Source of the DNA: Mangrovibacterium lignilyticum
GTDB taxonomy: Bacteria; Bacteroidota; Bacteroidia; Bacteroidales; Prolixibacteraceae
NCBI RefSeq assembly: GCF_010882175.1
Contig: NZ_WKLH01000002.1
Location: 496,001-560,000 of the forward strand
Direction of reading: 5' to 3'
DNA: 64,000 nucleotides
In this document: positions 63,130 through 64,000 of the stretch, one piece after another
Position numbering within the stretch: the first letter of the stretch is position 1
How the letters are laid out: each line of letters opens with the position of its first letter
Notes under the pieces: model-generated
The model's database searches: none
Told to the model about the DNA's origin: nothing
The model's input: only the letters and a program-made list of their open reading frames with translations
Made by a program: the position numbers and the translations under genes

Positions 63130-63900
63130 TCAGCATCCTTCGTTCGATCGCACAAACATTGTTTCTGGGTAACAAATATCAGTAAGAAAAAGTCCTTGTG
63201 CGGGTACCGAAAACCCTGCAGTGCCGCGATCTTTGGCCTCAATAATGTTACGAAAATCATCTATTGTCAACTTGCCTTGCCCCACACTCACCAAGGTTCC
63301 TACAATCGCCCTAACCATATTGCGCAGAAAGCGATCTGCTTTTATAGTGAACTGCAAATTGAAACCGTCCCGGGTCCATTGAGCCTTATAAATCTTGCAA
63401 TTATTGGTTTTCACATCCGTGTGAAGCTTACTGAAACTGGTGAAATCTTCGAACTCAAAAAGAACTTCACAAGCCTTATTCATCAAATCAACATCTAACG
63501 GATGACTGAAATACCAGGATAATTCCTGAGCAAACGGGTCTTTTCGCTGGTTGATAAAATAATGGTAGGTTCGCGACACGGCGCTAAACCTGGCATGGGC
63601 CTCCGCATCAACTTTAGTCACTTTGTATATAACAAGGTCTTTCCCTAAAAAGCTGTTCAACTTGTATGTGAACGACGGATCGTCCAAGGTTGTCTTCTCG
63701 GTTTCGAAGTGCGCAACATAGTAATTGGCATGCACTCCGGTATCAGTTCTTCCCGCACCGGTAACCGCCATTTTTTCGCGGCAAATTGTACTCAAAGCAT
63801 GCTCCAATTCCCCCTGAACACTAATCGCATTGGGTTGAATTTGCCACCCGTGAAAACGCGTTCCGTTATAGGCCAATTCAACAAAATATCGTTGTTTCAA
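63130..63900 (-). CDS. truA: tRNA pseudouridine(38-40) synthase
   Basis: Enzyme of 256 residues that makes pseudouridine at positions 38-40 of the tRNA anticodon arm. The family opening RYFVELAYNGTRFHGWQ, the catalytic Asp53 in GAGRTDTGVHA, and the late motif RFLRNMVRAIVGTLVSVGQG are clear. The start is a TTG at 63900; an in-frame stop lies five codons upstream and no ATG is available before the conserved part. Nothing codes for a gene between here and the right edge. Confidence 0.93.
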   Translation of the reverse strand: MKQRYFVELAYNGTRFHGWQIQPNAISVQGELEHALSTICREKMAVTGAGRTDTGVHANYYVAHFETEKTTLDDPSFTYKLNSFLGKDLVIYKVTKVDAEAHARFSAVSRTYHYFINQRKDPFAQELSWYFSHPLDVDLMNKACEVLFEFEDFTSFSKLHTDVKTNNCKIYKAQWTRDGFNLQFTIKADRFLRNMVRAIVGTLVSVGQGKLTIDDFRNIIEAKDRGTAGFSVPAQGLFLTDICYPETMFVRSNEGC

Positions 63901-64000
63901 TTTATGATTTATTTAAAGATAAAAAATAGAACCGGGCGCTTCCCTGTCACCCTGTTTTTATTAATTTTACAGCTCTTTTAGCTGGTTTTAACTTAACAAC

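Noticed and set aside
1-64000. tRNA, rRNA, insertion sequences, prophage
   Set aside because: None of the gene-free stretches shows a cloverleaf or rRNA sequence, and no transposase, integrase or phage protein was seen.
63901-64000. Short plus-strand frame at the right edge
   Set aside because: It stops after about 25 codons and is AT-rich spacer upstream of truA.

Overview
The window looks like a chromosomal segment from a free-living, polysaccharide-degrading member of the Bacteroidota; the Marinilabiliales/Prolixibacteraceae are my best guess, by inference only. Supporting signs are Bacteroidota-type promoters (TTTG, about 19-20 bp, TAnnTTTG) before several genes, few clear Shine-Dalgarno sites, a class III fructose-1,6-bisphosphatase, a Bacteroides-type set of SSS symporter, mannosylglucose phosphorylase and cellobiose 2-epimerase, and a histidine kinase family whose DHp box reads HEIQNPLNFVNN. 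I see no rRNA, tRNA, phage, transposase or CRISPR locus.

Layout. (1) 1-6.9 kb, minus strand: a sensory block of porin, small phosphate-binding-like periplasmic protein, HAMP histidine kinase, and a second kinase with duplicated LamG domains and TPRs that runs off the left edge, plus a C-terminal fragment of another kinase. (2) 7.0-17.6 kb, minus strand: YitT protein, HD phosphohydrolase, and a tightly coupled signalling operon. That operon holds a heme-oxygenase-like (MpaB/DUF2236) protein, a methyltransferase, a 1781-residue Ser/Thr kinase-ATPase-GAF-histidine kinase, a lone receiver and a receiver-adenylate cyclase; the last three overlap by 4 bp at each junction. (3) 17.9-20.9 kb: GT39-type glycosyltransferase and a split ThrE/YjjP-YjjB exporter. 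(4) 21.3-30.5 kb, plus strand: a five-gene array of circularly permuted ATP-grasp, alpha-E and transglutaminase proteins, a predicted but functionally open peptide-ligation system. (5) 30.7-33.6 kb: polysaccharide deacetylase and class III FBPase. (6) 34-38.6 kb: Asp-box sialidase-like lipoprotein, DHDPS/NAL-family aldolase and SSS symporter, with a divergent AraC regulator. (7) 38.8-47.7 kb: DUF72, QueD/QueE, DUF1998 helicase, UvrD-like helicase, GH43 and YdeI-like protein. (8) 48.1-59.4 kb: GH94 phosphorylase and the SSS-GH130-epimerase operon, separated by an oppositely oriented ECF sigma/anti-sigma/Spy stress block with its own repeats. (9) 59.6-63.9 kb: housekeeping genes (thioesterase, prohibitin, nucleoside phosphorylase, SirB1-like, TruA).

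How the parts work together. The 48.8-59.4 kb carbohydrate genes fit phosphorolytic use of beta-1,4-manno- and gluco-disaccharides: uptake by SSS, epimerisation of the reducing-end sugar, then phosphorolysis by GH130 or GH94. The stress block appears to be one regulon. The same 27-bp bipartite element, CCGCAAGTTTTT then 9 bp then GGTGTC, lies upstream of both the sigma-factor operon and the LTXXQ/DUF2202 operon, and is the likely promoter of the encoded ECF sigma factor. Between them lies a 41-bp tandem repeat array of unknown role. The most promising lightly described systems are the ATP-grasp/alpha-E/transglutaminase array and the kinase-receiver-cyclase operon.
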